Below, one piece after another: positions 9,170-17,790 of a stretch of DNA of 64,000 nucleotides (positions are counted from its first letter, which is position 1; every line of letters starts with the position of its first letter). The DNA comes from Legionella israelensis (lineage in GTDB: Bacteria > Pseudomonadota > Gammaproteobacteria > Legionellales > Legionellaceae): assembly GCF_004571175.1 (NCBI RefSeq), contig NZ_CP038273.1:992001-1056000 (forward strand), read 5' to 3'. The translations under genes were made by a program, and so were the position numbers. Under the pieces are notes generated by a model. The model did not search any database and was not told the DNA's origin. It worked only from the letters and a program-made list of their open reading frames with translations.

Positions 9170-9361
9170 GTCCTTTGCAATTGTAAGTCTTAAGAATTGC
9201 ACGCATGGAGAAAATCCCTGAAAATTAAGATGTCATCATGTACCCATTGTTCTGCGCATGGAATCTCTGTCTCACTGGAAGAAGTGTATCCGTATAAATA
9301 GGAAGGAGCCAAGCTTTAAATTCAATACACTCATGAACAGGCTTCTTTTGTGAAATCGCAT

Positions 9362-11020
9362 TTATATGGATTCAGTCAATCGTCCGAGCTTATCGGTTAA
9401 TTTGACGTTTTCAGAGTAATCCACAGGGCAATCGATCAAAACAATTTCATTGCTCGATAAGGCAGATTTCAAAGCAGGCAGCAGTTCATCCGCGGAGCGA
9501 ATGCTATGAGCCTTAATACCGAAACTGTTCGCATATTTTACAAAATCAGGATTGGAAAATTGAACATAGCTTGAATGACCAAATTCCAATTCCTGCTTCC
9601 ATTGGATTAAGCCATAGGCTTCATCTCGCCAGATTAACATCACAAAGGGAATATTTTCTCTTTTTGCCGTTTCAATTTCCTGTGAATTCATAAGAAAGGA
9701 ACCATCACCCATTACAGCGACCACCTTTTTATCAGGGTGAACCAGTTTTGCCGCCATAGCTCCGGGTAATGAAAACCCCATGGTGGCAAGGCTGTTGGAT
9801 ATAATACAGGTGTTGGATTCATAACAAGGATATAAACGAGCCATCCACATTTTCAGTGCTCCGGTATCACAAAGCACAATATCGGAGGGGTCCATGGCTT
9901 TTCTCAAATCGGCAATGATCCGCTGCGGTTTTAAAGGAAAAGCGTCATCTTCCTCATGATCTTTGACTTCCTGTAATAACATCGATCGGAGTTCATCCAT
10001 CTCCTCTGATAAATGCTCATGAGGTTTGATTTCTTTTGCCAAAGCATCAAGCGATGCTCCAATGCTTCCTTCAATGCCAACGGACAATACATAATCAGCA
10101 TCCACTTCTGCCGCTATACCGTGAATATGAATGATTTTTTTATCGCCCTTGGGATTCCATGATTTAGGTGAATATTCCACCAAATCATAACCTACGGCAA
10201 TCACTACTTCTGCCTTGTCAAAACCAAAATTGGTATAATCGTGACGCATAAATCCGATGGTTCCTATCACCATTGGATTGTCAGAGGGAACAACACCTTT
10301 TGCCATAAAAGTGGTGGCAATGGGAATTTTGCTGTGATTTATAAAATGAGTAAGCGCTTTTTCAGCATGATGGCGGTATATACCGGCGCCGGCAAGGATG
10401 ATAACGCTTTTTGCCTGATTAATAAGCTCAGCGGCTTTCTTAATTTGTTCTGGATTCGGCATGGTTAATTTAGGCTGCTGCGGCTTTAAGGGTTGAGATG
10501 AAGTTTTTTGCTTTGCTACATCTTCAGGAAGGATTAAGGCCACAGCCCCACTTCTTTCTACTTGCGCCAATTTAAACCCCTTGCGGATTAACTCATGCGC
10601 GACAGAAGGAAGTGCGATCAGCGCGTTCCATTTGGTCAAGGGTGAAAACAGTTTTGATAAATCAATGATTTGATGAGACTCTTTATTTAAACGATCTAAA
10701 GAGGCCTGGGCTACAATAGCCACCAGCGGGGAACTGTCCAGATTAGCATCTGCCGTACCTAACAGAAGATTAATTGCCCCGGGACCTAAGGTGGCTAAAC
10801 AAACTCCCGCCTTACCGGTTAGTCTGCCATAGATATCGGCCATGAAGGAAGCCGCTTGTTCATGACGGGTTAAAATAAAACGAATTTTTTTGGAATTGGA
10901 CAATGCCTCAATTAAATCGGTATTTTCCTCTCCGGGCAAGCCGAATATATACTCCACCCCTTCTGATTCAAGACATTTCACCATTAATTCAGCAACGGTT
11001 TGCTCTTTCTGTGTATTCAT
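9362..11020 (-). CDS. acetolactate synthase, large-subunit/AlsS type (ThDP enzyme)
   Basis: A 552-residue ThDP-dependent enzyme with the three-domain layout of acetohydroxyacid synthases. The N-terminal pyrimidine-binding domain carries the essential Glu in RHEQAASFMADIYGRLTG. A central domain follows, then the C-terminal PP domain with the ThDP motif from GDGSFLMNS to about the EIETAKREN helix. It would condense two pyruvates to acetolactate in the cytoplasm. No small regulatory subunit and no acetolactate decarboxylase gene is adjacent, which favours the single-subunit AlsS-like form. Other ThDP decarboxylases remain possible. Convergent with the thiolase gene; the 9170-9361 gap shows no feature I can support. 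Confidence 0.85.
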   Translation of the reverse strand: MNTQKEQTVAELMVKCLESEGVEYIFGLPGEENTDLIEALSNSKKIRFILTRHEQAASFMADIYGRLTGKAGVCLATLGPGAINLLLGTADANLDSSPLVAIVAQASLDRLNKESHQIIDLSKLFSPLTKWNALIALPSVAHELIRKGFKLAQVERSGAVALILPEDVAKQKTSSQPLKPQQPKLTMPNPEQIKKAAELINQAKSVIILAGAGIYRHHAEKALTHFINHSKIPIATTFMAKGVVPSDNPMVIGTIGFMRHDYTNFGFDKAEVVIAVGYDLVEYSPKSWNPKGDKKIIHIHGIAAEVDADYVLSVGIEGSIGASLDALAKEIKPHEHLSEEMDELRSMLLQEVKDHEEDDAFPLKPQRIIADLRKAMDPSDIVLCDTGALKMWMARLYPCYESNTCIISNSLATMGFSLPGAMAAKLVHPDKKVVAVMGDGSFLMNSQEIETAKRENIPFVMLIWRDEAYGLIQWKQELEFGHSSYVQFSNPDFVKYANSFGIKAHSIRSADELLPALKSALSSNEIVLIDCPVDYSENVKLTDKLGRLTESI

Positions 11021-11153
11021 AATGCTGTTCCCTCGCGCTATGGGTCCTCGTTTTAACTAATTGTAGATGCTTTCGATTTTTTTCGCTTCTTAAAGAGGCA
11101 TAAATTTTGAATTATGCTAGGATATGTACATCTAAATTTTCTCAGGCTAACTT

Positions 11154-11537
11154 ATGAGTCAAAGAAACACCTTCTGCTGGATCGATATTCCGGTGATTGA
11201 TTTGGACAGAGCCATTTCCTTTTATGAAGTTATGTTGGGTGAAAAAGTAGAGAAAATCACCGAACATGGATTTGAATTTGGACTTCTGCCGCATACGGAA
11301 GATAATGTATCTGGCTGTTTAGTGGTTATGGACGACAGAAATCCTTCTCAAAACGGGCCGCTGGTTTATCTTAATGTGGAAGGTCGGATGGATAAAGCCA
11401 TTGCGGCTGTAAAAAATAATGGCGGCAAACTACTGAAAAGAAAAGAGCAAATTGGACCCTATGGATACAGGGCTGTTATCCTTGATACAGAAGGAAACGC
11501 CATAGCGCTATACTCCAAGAAAGATGACAGCCCTTAA
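11154..11537 (+). CDS. VOC (glyoxalase/bleomycin-resistance) family protein
   Basis: A 127-residue protein with two beta-alpha-beta-beta-beta modules: FCWIDIPVIDLDRAISFYEVMLG and the later PYGYRAVILDTEGNAIALYS. These are typical of the vicinal oxygen chelate superfamily, close to the PhnB/YcgJ-like group of predicted lyases. The substrate is unknown. It is divergent from the acetolactate synthase gene. Confidence 0.85.
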   Translation: MSQRNTFCWIDIPVIDLDRAISFYEVMLGEKVEKITEHGFEFGLLPHTEDNVSGCLVVMDDRNPSQNGPLVYLNVEGRMDKAIAAVKNNGGKLLKRKEQIGPYGYRAVILDTEGNAIALYSKKDDSP

Positions 11538-11559
11538 AAAACCTCCTGTGGAGTGAGAG

Positions 11560-12795
11560 TTATAATCCAAGCCAACGGATAAATCGTTTCGATGATTTAA
11601 GATTGACCTGAGAACCGCTGTCCAGGTGTATGCTGGGAGCTTCCAATGCATCGAAACGAATCTCCTTGACCTTTCCGAGATCAACCTTTTTCATTTCAGT
11701 GGCATAATAACCCCTCAGTAATTTTACTTCAGGAATCACAAAATCAATCACCTCCACTCCTTCCTTATCCTCATGATTAAAAACAAGATCCATGTTCATA
11801 TCCATACTTTTAAATTCAGCCCCACTTAAGGCAATATATTCAGTATGATTGATTTGACGGCGAAGCATACGTGTCAGCGGGGGCGTGGCATGGAAAATAC
11901 GTCTATAATTATCTGCCCGCATAACAACAATAGGCTCATTTTCTTCGCGTATATTATTTTTATTCGTATCGACAAAAAGAATGTCTTTGCGCTCATCATC
12001 AGGCGCTGTTGTCTGAATCGTTCGTGCATTGGCATTTTCTCTTGGAGAAAAATCATCACAATTTAAAAATCTGGATTTAAAAAACCATTCTTGACTGGGA
12101 TAATAGGCCACAAAGAGCGATTTATCTTTTATCGTGTCGATAATGGGTCGGGTTAGATCTTTAGGTACAACAGGACAGCCCCAACTACGTCCAGGTCTTC
12201 CGTATTTTTTTATAAAATCTTCCCTGACATACCAGCCGCCATGCATGACGATAAATCGATTGAATGCATGATCATTGAAATCTTTCTCCAGCCCATCCAA
12301 CTTTAAAGACAAACCATGACGACCATAATAAGCATTCTCGGTATGATATACGCCTATACTTGAAGCTTTACTGTTATGTCTATTGGAAAAATAATGTGAC
12401 AGCCGTTGTCCTGATTTGATGCCATGAGAAACATAGGTATGAAATAAGGGTTTTTTTTCTATTAAATCAAACACCCATAGTCTTTTTTCATTGGAAGGAA
12501 GGGAATAGTCGATAACGGTTAATATGTTGTTATGGTCTACGTTGTATTCCTTTGCGCACTTTAAGGTAGTTAATACTTTATTCACGGCTGGAGTAGAAAG
12601 CCCCTCTTTATGTAACATTTGTCTGATAGTATATTGGGAAAGGTGGGAGGCAATAGGATAATCCTGACTTGCAAGAGAAATAATGAATGAGCCCTTATTA
12701 TCATTCTTTATATTTTCCCCCGACAAAAACGCAGAGGCAGTCGGATATGGACGGATGGATAGAATTGCCAGTATCAATAGCAGTTTCAAGATCAT
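11560..12795 (-). CDS. secreted L,D-transpeptidase-like murein enzyme (YkuD-type catalytic domain)
   Basis: About 411 residues. The start is placed at the ATG at 12795, preceded by AAGGGA at 6 bases, which gives a clean signal peptide (MILKLLLILAILSIRPYPTA). The catalytic module spans about 115-230 with a conserved His in FIVMHGGWYVRE and the nucleophile Cys in GRSWGCPVV. This is the pattern of the L,D-transpeptidase catalytic family, in the larger variant with an extended N-terminal region. It would act on peptidoglycan cross-links in the periplasm. The last 150 residues have no recognised domain. Confidence 0.8.
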   Translation of the reverse strand: MILKLLLILAILSIRPYPTASAFLSGENIKNDNKGSFIISLASQDYPIASHLSQYTIRQMLHKEGLSTPAVNKVLTTLKCAKEYNVDHNNILTVIDYSLPSNEKRLWVFDLIEKKPLFHTYVSHGIKSGQRLSHYFSNRHNSKASSIGVYHTENAYYGRHGLSLKLDGLEKDFNDHAFNRFIVMHGGWYVREDFIKKYGRPGRSWGCPVVPKDLTRPIIDTIKDKSLFVAYYPSQEWFFKSRFLNCDDFSPRENANARTIQTTAPDDERKDILFVDTNKNNIREENEPIVVMRADNYRRIFHATPPLTRMLRRQINHTEYIALSGAEFKSMDMNMDLVFNHEDKEGVEVIDFVIPEVKLLRGYYATEMKKVDLGKVKEIRFDALEAPSIHLDSGSQVNLKSSKRFIRWLGL

Positions 12796-13007
12796 AACCG
12801 ATCCCTTGACCAATGAATTTAAAAATCCTTTTCTCTTTTTTTAATATAGCCTAAATTTAAACAAATAATTTATAATTTAAGCGTATAGACTTTTAAAATG
12901 ACATTTCTTACCTGGCCTTCTTCAGATAAAAATAGAGTGAATTTGGCACGGAAAGCGCGGTTTATAAGCAATTAAATAAATATTTTTTTATTGCAAACCT
13001 TTTTTAT

Positions 13008-13184
13008 AAACCTCTGTTCGGAGTTTTAATGCTTTATAAACGAGTAAAATCGAGGAGTACGAGGCAAAATCAAACAAAAAGCACAGTACTAGCAGCGCTA
13101 ATGCGAGCATTTTTGTTTGATTTTAACGAAGTAATCATTGATTTGACGCGGTTTATGAAGTATTAAAACTCCGAACAGGGGTTT
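13008..13184. repeat. 177-bp nested inverted-repeat element in the cphA upstream gap
   Basis: Terminal repeats of about 16 bases with one mismatch (AAACCTCTGTTCGGAG at 13008 and CTCCGAACAGGGGTTT ending at 13184) extend inward imperfectly to about 30 bases. A second, inner inverted pair is formed by AAAATCAAACAAAAAGC and its near-complement around 13065-13132. There is no coding capacity. It looks like a MITE or folded repeat and occupies most of the 12796-13339 gap, whose remainder shows only AT-rich DNA and the cphA leader. Confidence 0.6.
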
Positions 13185-13339
13185 TTTACAACGAATTTTT
13201 ATTTATCGTCTAAACTTTTTTAAGTATCTCTTTAATCTTATCTTGTTATTGTGCCATGAAAGATTAAAATTTACACGAAAGCGCCTGACTCTGGACGGGT
13301 ATTGACTCTTTCTCAATCTTTTTGGAGATATACTTAAAA

Positions 13340-15979
13340 ATGGAAATTTTGGATATCAAAGTCTTGAATGGCCCCAATTATTGGTCAAACTCAAGAACCA
13401 AGCTCATTGAACTCAAACTCCACTTACATGAATACGAAACCAAGCCTACAAATCTTATTGAAAAGTTTCCAGAACATTTAAAGCAACTTTTACCTTCTTT
13501 ATATAATCATTATTGCTCTGAAAACACAGCAGGTGGATTTTTTCGACGTCTTGAAGAAGGAACCTGGCTTGGGCATGTGATCGAACACGTCGCTCTTGAA
13601 CTTCAATGGTTAGCAGGAATGAGATGCGGCTACGGCAGAACCCGCTCGACCAACGAGAAAGGTGTCTATCATGTGGTGTTTTCTTATGAAATAGAAAACG
13701 CTGGAAAATATGCTGCCTATGCAGCAGTCAATCTGGTTAAAACGCTAGCCCAACATACACCCTATACCTTGCTTTCACATGATCTTGAACAATTAAAACA
13801 AATAAAGATGAATGAAGCTCTGGGTCCAAGCACTCAATCCATTGTCCAGGAAGCGAAGAAACGAGGTATCCCCTGCACTCGCCTGGATAATGATTCATCC
13901 ATCCTGCTGGGACAAGGCCACTACCAAAAACTGATGTGCGCTACTATTTCAAGTCAAACCAGCATTCTTGGAGTGGAAAATGCAGCCGATAAAGAAAAAA
14001 CAAAACAACTGTTGCTCTCAGCCTTTATTCCAGTCCCTCAGGGATTGATTGTTCAAACCGAGAATGAGCTCGCACATGCCATCGAAAAGATAGGCTTTCC
14101 TGCCGTTATAAAGCCGGTAGACGGCAATCATGGACGCGGAATTACCACCAATATCAATACATCTGAAAAAGCCCATTCTGCTTTCAAATTAGCTAAACAA
14201 TCTTCTGAGAAAATCATTGTAGAGAAATTCATCAGGGGGTTTGATTATCGTTTTCTGGTCATTAATTATAAGGTCGTTGCCGTGGCCAGACGTAGTCCAC
14301 CCATGATAACGGGAACGGGAACAAATACAATTCAACAGCTTATCGATGCGGTGAATCTCGATCCAAACCGTGGTGAGCATCACGAGAAATTTCTGACAAA
14401 AATAAAGATCGATGAAATCACCCTGTCCATTCTGTCAGAACAAGGATTCACCTTAGAATCCATACTACCCTTGGGGCAATCACTCTATTTAAAGCATGCC
14501 GCAAACCTCAGCACAGGAGGTACAGCAGTAGATGTGACGCCTTATGTTCATCCGCACACCGTTTTTCTGGCCGAGCGAATTGCCAGGCTGATGAACCTTG
14601 ATATTTGTGGTATTGATATTTTGGCTAAAAACATCAGTTTACCGCTTAAAGATAACAATGGCGCGGTCATTGAAGTCAATTCATGTCCAGGGTTTCGCAT
14701 GCACCTCGCACCTGAACAGGGTATGGCTCGTAACGTAGCCAAACCGATTCTTGACATGCTTTTTCCGCAAAATCAACCTTCACGGATTCCCATCGTGGCT
14801 GTGACTGGCACCAATGGAAAAACCACCACCGTGCGATTAGTTGCTCATCTTGCTAAAGAAGCCGGTTTCTGCGTAGGTTTCACTTCTACGGAAGGTATTT
14901 ATATTAATCATCATGAAGTTTCCCAGGGTGATTGCAGCGGACCTCACAGCGCCAGAACAGTCCTGCGGGATCCCTTGGTTAATTTTGCTGTTTTCGAATG
15001 TGCACGAGGCGGAATTCTTCGTTCAGGATTAGGTTTTGACAAATGTAACATCAGTATTGTCACCAACATCAGCGAAGATCATTTGGGATTTGATGATATT
15101 CATAGCTTAAATGACCTTGCACGCGTTAAGGAAGTCGTACCTCGCAGTACCATGAAAGATGGGTATGCCATTCTTAACGCCGATGATGATCTGGTCTATC
15201 AAATAAAAGACGTGATAGATTGCCATATTGCTCTGTTCAGCCTGCATGCTCATAACGAACGCATTCATCAGCACTTCCAGCAGGAAGGATTAGTGGCTTA
15301 CCTCGAAAACGATAATATCGTTATCCAAAAAGGAGCTCACCGCAGGTTACTGGCAAACGTCCATGCCCTGCCATGCAGTTTCCAGGGCAAAGCGACGTTT
15401 ATGATACAGAACATTCTGCCTGCTGTCTTAGCAGGGGTGATATCTCATTTTAAAATAGAGGACATGGCAAAATGGCTGCAAAACTTTCATCCCACGGCGG
15501 AAAATCTTCCAGGCCGCATGAATCTGTACGCCTTCAGCAACTTTAAAATCATGATTGATTATGGACATAACGAAGCCGCTTTTATTCAATTTAAAACCTA
15601 CCTTCATCAAAACCATTACAAACGGAAAGTGGGCATCATTGCTGCCACAGGCAATCGAAGACCTTCTGATATACGAAAAGTAGGCTATTATGCCGCCCAG
15701 ATGTTCGATGAAATTATCATCCGTCATGACGAAGATAGCAGGGGACGAACCAATGAAGAACTCACCAGCTTAATTCTCGAAGGAATTCGTGAAATCAGGG
15801 AAATAACAGCGCATAACGTTAAAATCATTTCCAACGAGAAAGAAGCACTTCATCACGCCATGAACAATGCGACACCGGGTACCTTTATCCTCTATTTTCC
15901 GGAGGATGTTCTGGAAGCAACGAGCTACCTTAAAAAAATTCACAAGGAACAGACCGAGGCCAGAGCTTCAGTTATCTAA
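13340..15979 (+). CDS. cphA: cyanophycin synthetase CphA
   Basis: About 879 residues, the normal CphA length. The N-terminal domain begins at MEILDIKVLNGPNYWS, as in other CphA proteins. An ATP-grasp domain follows (about 200-470), with the FPAVIKPVDGNHGRG block and the ICGIDIL and VIEVNSCPGF metal/nucleotide blocks. A C-terminal Mur-ligase-like domain begins with the P-loop VTGTNGKTTTVRL. CphA polymerises Asp and Arg into multi-L-arginyl-poly-L-aspartate, a cytoplasmic nitrogen and carbon store. I prefer the ATG at 13340 to an in-frame TTG at 13322 because homologues start with this segment. It is the first gene of a three-gene operon. Confidence 0.93.
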   Translation: MEILDIKVLNGPNYWSNSRTKLIELKLHLHEYETKPTNLIEKFPEHLKQLLPSLYNHYCSENTAGGFFRRLEEGTWLGHVIEHVALELQWLAGMRCGYGRTRSTNEKGVYHVVFSYEIENAGKYAAYAAVNLVKTLAQHTPYTLLSHDLEQLKQIKMNEALGPSTQSIVQEAKKRGIPCTRLDNDSSILLGQGHYQKLMCATISSQTSILGVENAADKEKTKQLLLSAFIPVPQGLIVQTENELAHAIEKIGFPAVIKPVDGNHGRGITTNINTSEKAHSAFKLAKQSSEKIIVEKFIRGFDYRFLVINYKVVAVARRSPPMITGTGTNTIQQLIDAVNLDPNRGEHHEKFLTKIKIDEITLSILSEQGFTLESILPLGQSLYLKHAANLSTGGTAVDVTPYVHPHTVFLAERIARLMNLDICGIDILAKNISLPLKDNNGAVIEVNSCPGFRMHLAPEQGMARNVAKPILDMLFPQNQPSRIPIVAVTGTNGKTTTVRLVAHLAKEAGFCVGFTSTEGIYINHHEVSQGDCSGPHSARTVLRDPLVNFAVFECARGGILRSGLGFDKCNISIVTNISEDHLGFDDIHSLNDLARVKEVVPRSTMKDGYAILNADDDLVYQIKDVIDCHIALFSLHAHNERIHQHFQQEGLVAYLENDNIVIQKGAHRRLLANVHALPCSFQGKATFMIQNILPAVLAGVISHFKIEDMAKWLQNFHPTAENLPGRMNLYAFSNFKIMIDYGHNEAAFIQFKTYLHQNHYKRKVGIIAATGNRRPSDIRKVGYYAAQMFDEIIIRHDEDSRGRTNEELTSLILEGIREIREITAHNVKIISNEKEALHHAMNNATPGTFILYFPEDVLEATSYLKKIHKEQTEARASVI

Positions 15980-15990
15980 GAAGGTGATGC

Positions 15991-16872
15991 ATGTATGCAA
16001 AAGGAAAATTACTCATTATAGGTGGCGCGGAAGATATAGGCGATAAAGAACCGCACCTCTATGAAAACGGAGAATTACAACGTTATGAAATTCTCCGTGA
16101 GTTATTTCATGCGGCTAAAAATAAGAGAATAGAGGTCATTACCTCAGGCTCCCTTTTTCAGGAAGAAGTAAAAGAAAGGTATCATAAAGCCTTTTGCGAC
16201 ATTGGTTATCCCGCTGCCGGTTTCATGCAGATTGAAGACCGAATGGAGGCACGAGAAAAACAATACATGGAACGGGTGGAAAAAGCAGATGCTGTTTTTT
16301 TTACCGGCGGCGATCAATTTCGTCTGGCTACCATTCTTGGAGCTACGAGCTTAATTGATCGTATTCGTCAACGCTATATCGAGGATGAAGATTTTGTGGT
16401 TGCCGGCACCAGTGCAGGAGCCATGGTTTTATCCTCCATTATGATCACCGCAGGCGGGAAAGAACAAGCCTTAATTGAAGAGGATTTAAAAACATCCTCC
16501 GGATTAGGTTTTCTACAAAATTGCATCATTGATACCCATTTCATTATTCGCGGCCGTTTTACCCGTCTTGCCCATGCCGTCATCATTAACCCCGATCAAT
16601 TAGGTGTGGGGCTTGGAGAAGATACAGCTCTTATCATTGAAGGCGGCTCAGAAGCTGAATGCCGTGGCTCCGGTATGGTGGTCATTATCGATGGCAAACA
16701 CATACGCCAGACCAACATCATGAGCGTTTCAGAAACGGAACCGGTTTATGTGGAAAATTTGAAAGTGCATTTATTGGTGAAAGGTTGTCGGTTTTCCATC
16801 AAAACCCGCAAATTATACAATCCAACTCTCAACCCTAAAAGTAATCCTTACGAAGAAGAGCACAGACAATGA
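15991..16872 (+). CDS. cphB: cyanophycinase CphB
   Basis: A 293-residue serine peptidase of the S51 type. GKLLIIGGAED at the N-terminus and the nucleophile elbow GTSAGAMVL are characteristic, and later FIIRGRFTRLA and GVGLGEDTALI match cyanophycinases. It cleaves cyanophycin to beta-Asp-Arg dipeptides. It starts 11 bases after cphA, and its stop overlaps the next ATG by 4 bases, showing co-transcription with both neighbours. Confidence 0.93.
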   Translation: MYAKGKLLIIGGAEDIGDKEPHLYENGELQRYEILRELFHAAKNKRIEVITSGSLFQEEVKERYHKAFCDIGYPAAGFMQIEDRMEAREKQYMERVEKADAVFFTGGDQFRLATILGATSLIDRIRQRYIEDEDFVVAGTSAGAMVLSSIMITAGGKEQALIEEDLKTSSGLGFLQNCIIDTHFIIRGRFTRLAHAVIINPDQLGVGLGEDTALIIEGGSEAECRGSGMVVIIDGKHIRQTNIMSVSETEPVYVENLKVHLLVKGCRFSIKTRKLYNPTLNPKSNPYEEEHRQ

Positions 16873-17777
16873 ACAATATCGCTATTGCCATTCATGGTGG
16901 AGCAAGTGAAGCCACTTCCTTGCTAAAAAGTCACCTCCCCGAATACGAAAAAAGCCTTAAAATTGCTCTTGAAGCCGGTTATGAGGCATTGAAAAAAGGT
17001 GAGTCCGCTCTTAATGCTGTCGAAGCATCCGTACGATACCTGGAAGATGACCCCTTATTTAATGCAGGACGAGGTTCTGTACTTAATCAAAAAGGTGAAG
17101 TGGAAATGGACGCCTCCATCATGGATGGTCAATCACATAAAGCAGGTGCCGTATCCATGCTGAAAGAAGTAAAAAACCCAGTAAGCCTTGCACGCAAAAT
17201 CATGAGTGAAACACAGCACGTGCTGCTGTCAGGTTATGGAGCGCTTGAACTTGCCAAATACTATGATTTGGAACTTCAACCAGAATCTTATTTCATTACT
17301 GAGTATCAGTATGAAACGTATTTAAAGGCGCATCGAGAAGAATCGATGAAAGATATTCTGGCTAAAACAATCCGGGGCACGGTAGGCGCTGTGGCTCTTG
17401 ATAAAGAGGGCAATCTTGCCGCAGCCACTTCCACCGGCGGCACCAGCAACTGCCTGCCTGGACGCGTGGGAGACAGCTGCATCATCGGGGCAGGTTGTTA
17501 TGCCGACAACAACACATGTGCCATTTCAGGAACCGGTGAAGGTGAAGCTTTAATCACCGGTGTGGTAGCTCATAGCATTGCCATGCTGGTGGAGCTTAAA
17601 CAATGGCCACTACAGAAAGCCTGTGAATATGTCATTCATGAACGAAACAAAGCGCAAAAAGAAATCGGAGTTATCGCCTTAAATGCAAAAGGCGAGGTAA
17701 GCATGGCATTTAATACGGAAATCATGAAACGGGCCTCGGTGGATAAGAGAGGAAAAATAGAGGTAAAAATCTATTAG
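16869..17777 (+). CDS. iaaA: isoaspartyl peptidase/L-asparaginase (plant type, Ntn hydrolase)
   Basis: A 302-residue precursor with the features of type III asparaginases: N-terminal AIHGGAS, the NAGRGSVLN block, and the autocleavage site before Thr in the TVGAVALDKEGNLAAATSTGG segment (the Thr becomes the nucleophile). The GTGEGE motif follows. It hydrolyses beta-Asp dipeptides, here most likely the beta-Asp-Arg released by CphB, giving free Asp and Arg. The 4-base overlap with cphB supports that role and completes a synthesis-and-degradation operon. Confidence 0.92.
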   Translation: MNNIAIAIHGGASEATSLLKSHLPEYEKSLKIALEAGYEALKKGESALNAVEASVRYLEDDPLFNAGRGSVLNQKGEVEMDASIMDGQSHKAGAVSMLKEVKNPVSLARKIMSETQHVLLSGYGALELAKYYDLELQPESYFITEYQYETYLKAHREESMKDILAKTIRGTVGAVALDKEGNLAAATSTGGTSNCLPGRVGDSCIIGAGCYADNNTCAISGTGEGEALITGVVAHSIAMLVELKQWPLQKACEYVIHERNKAQKEIGVIALNAKGEVSMAFNTEIMKRASVDKRGKIEVKIY

Positions 17778-17790
17778 GCCGTACGAATAC

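Noticed and set aside
13322-13339. TTG start for cphA six codons upstream of the ATG
   Set aside because: CphA proteins normally begin at the segment encoded from 13340, and an ATG is preferred over TTG without a clear site for the latter.
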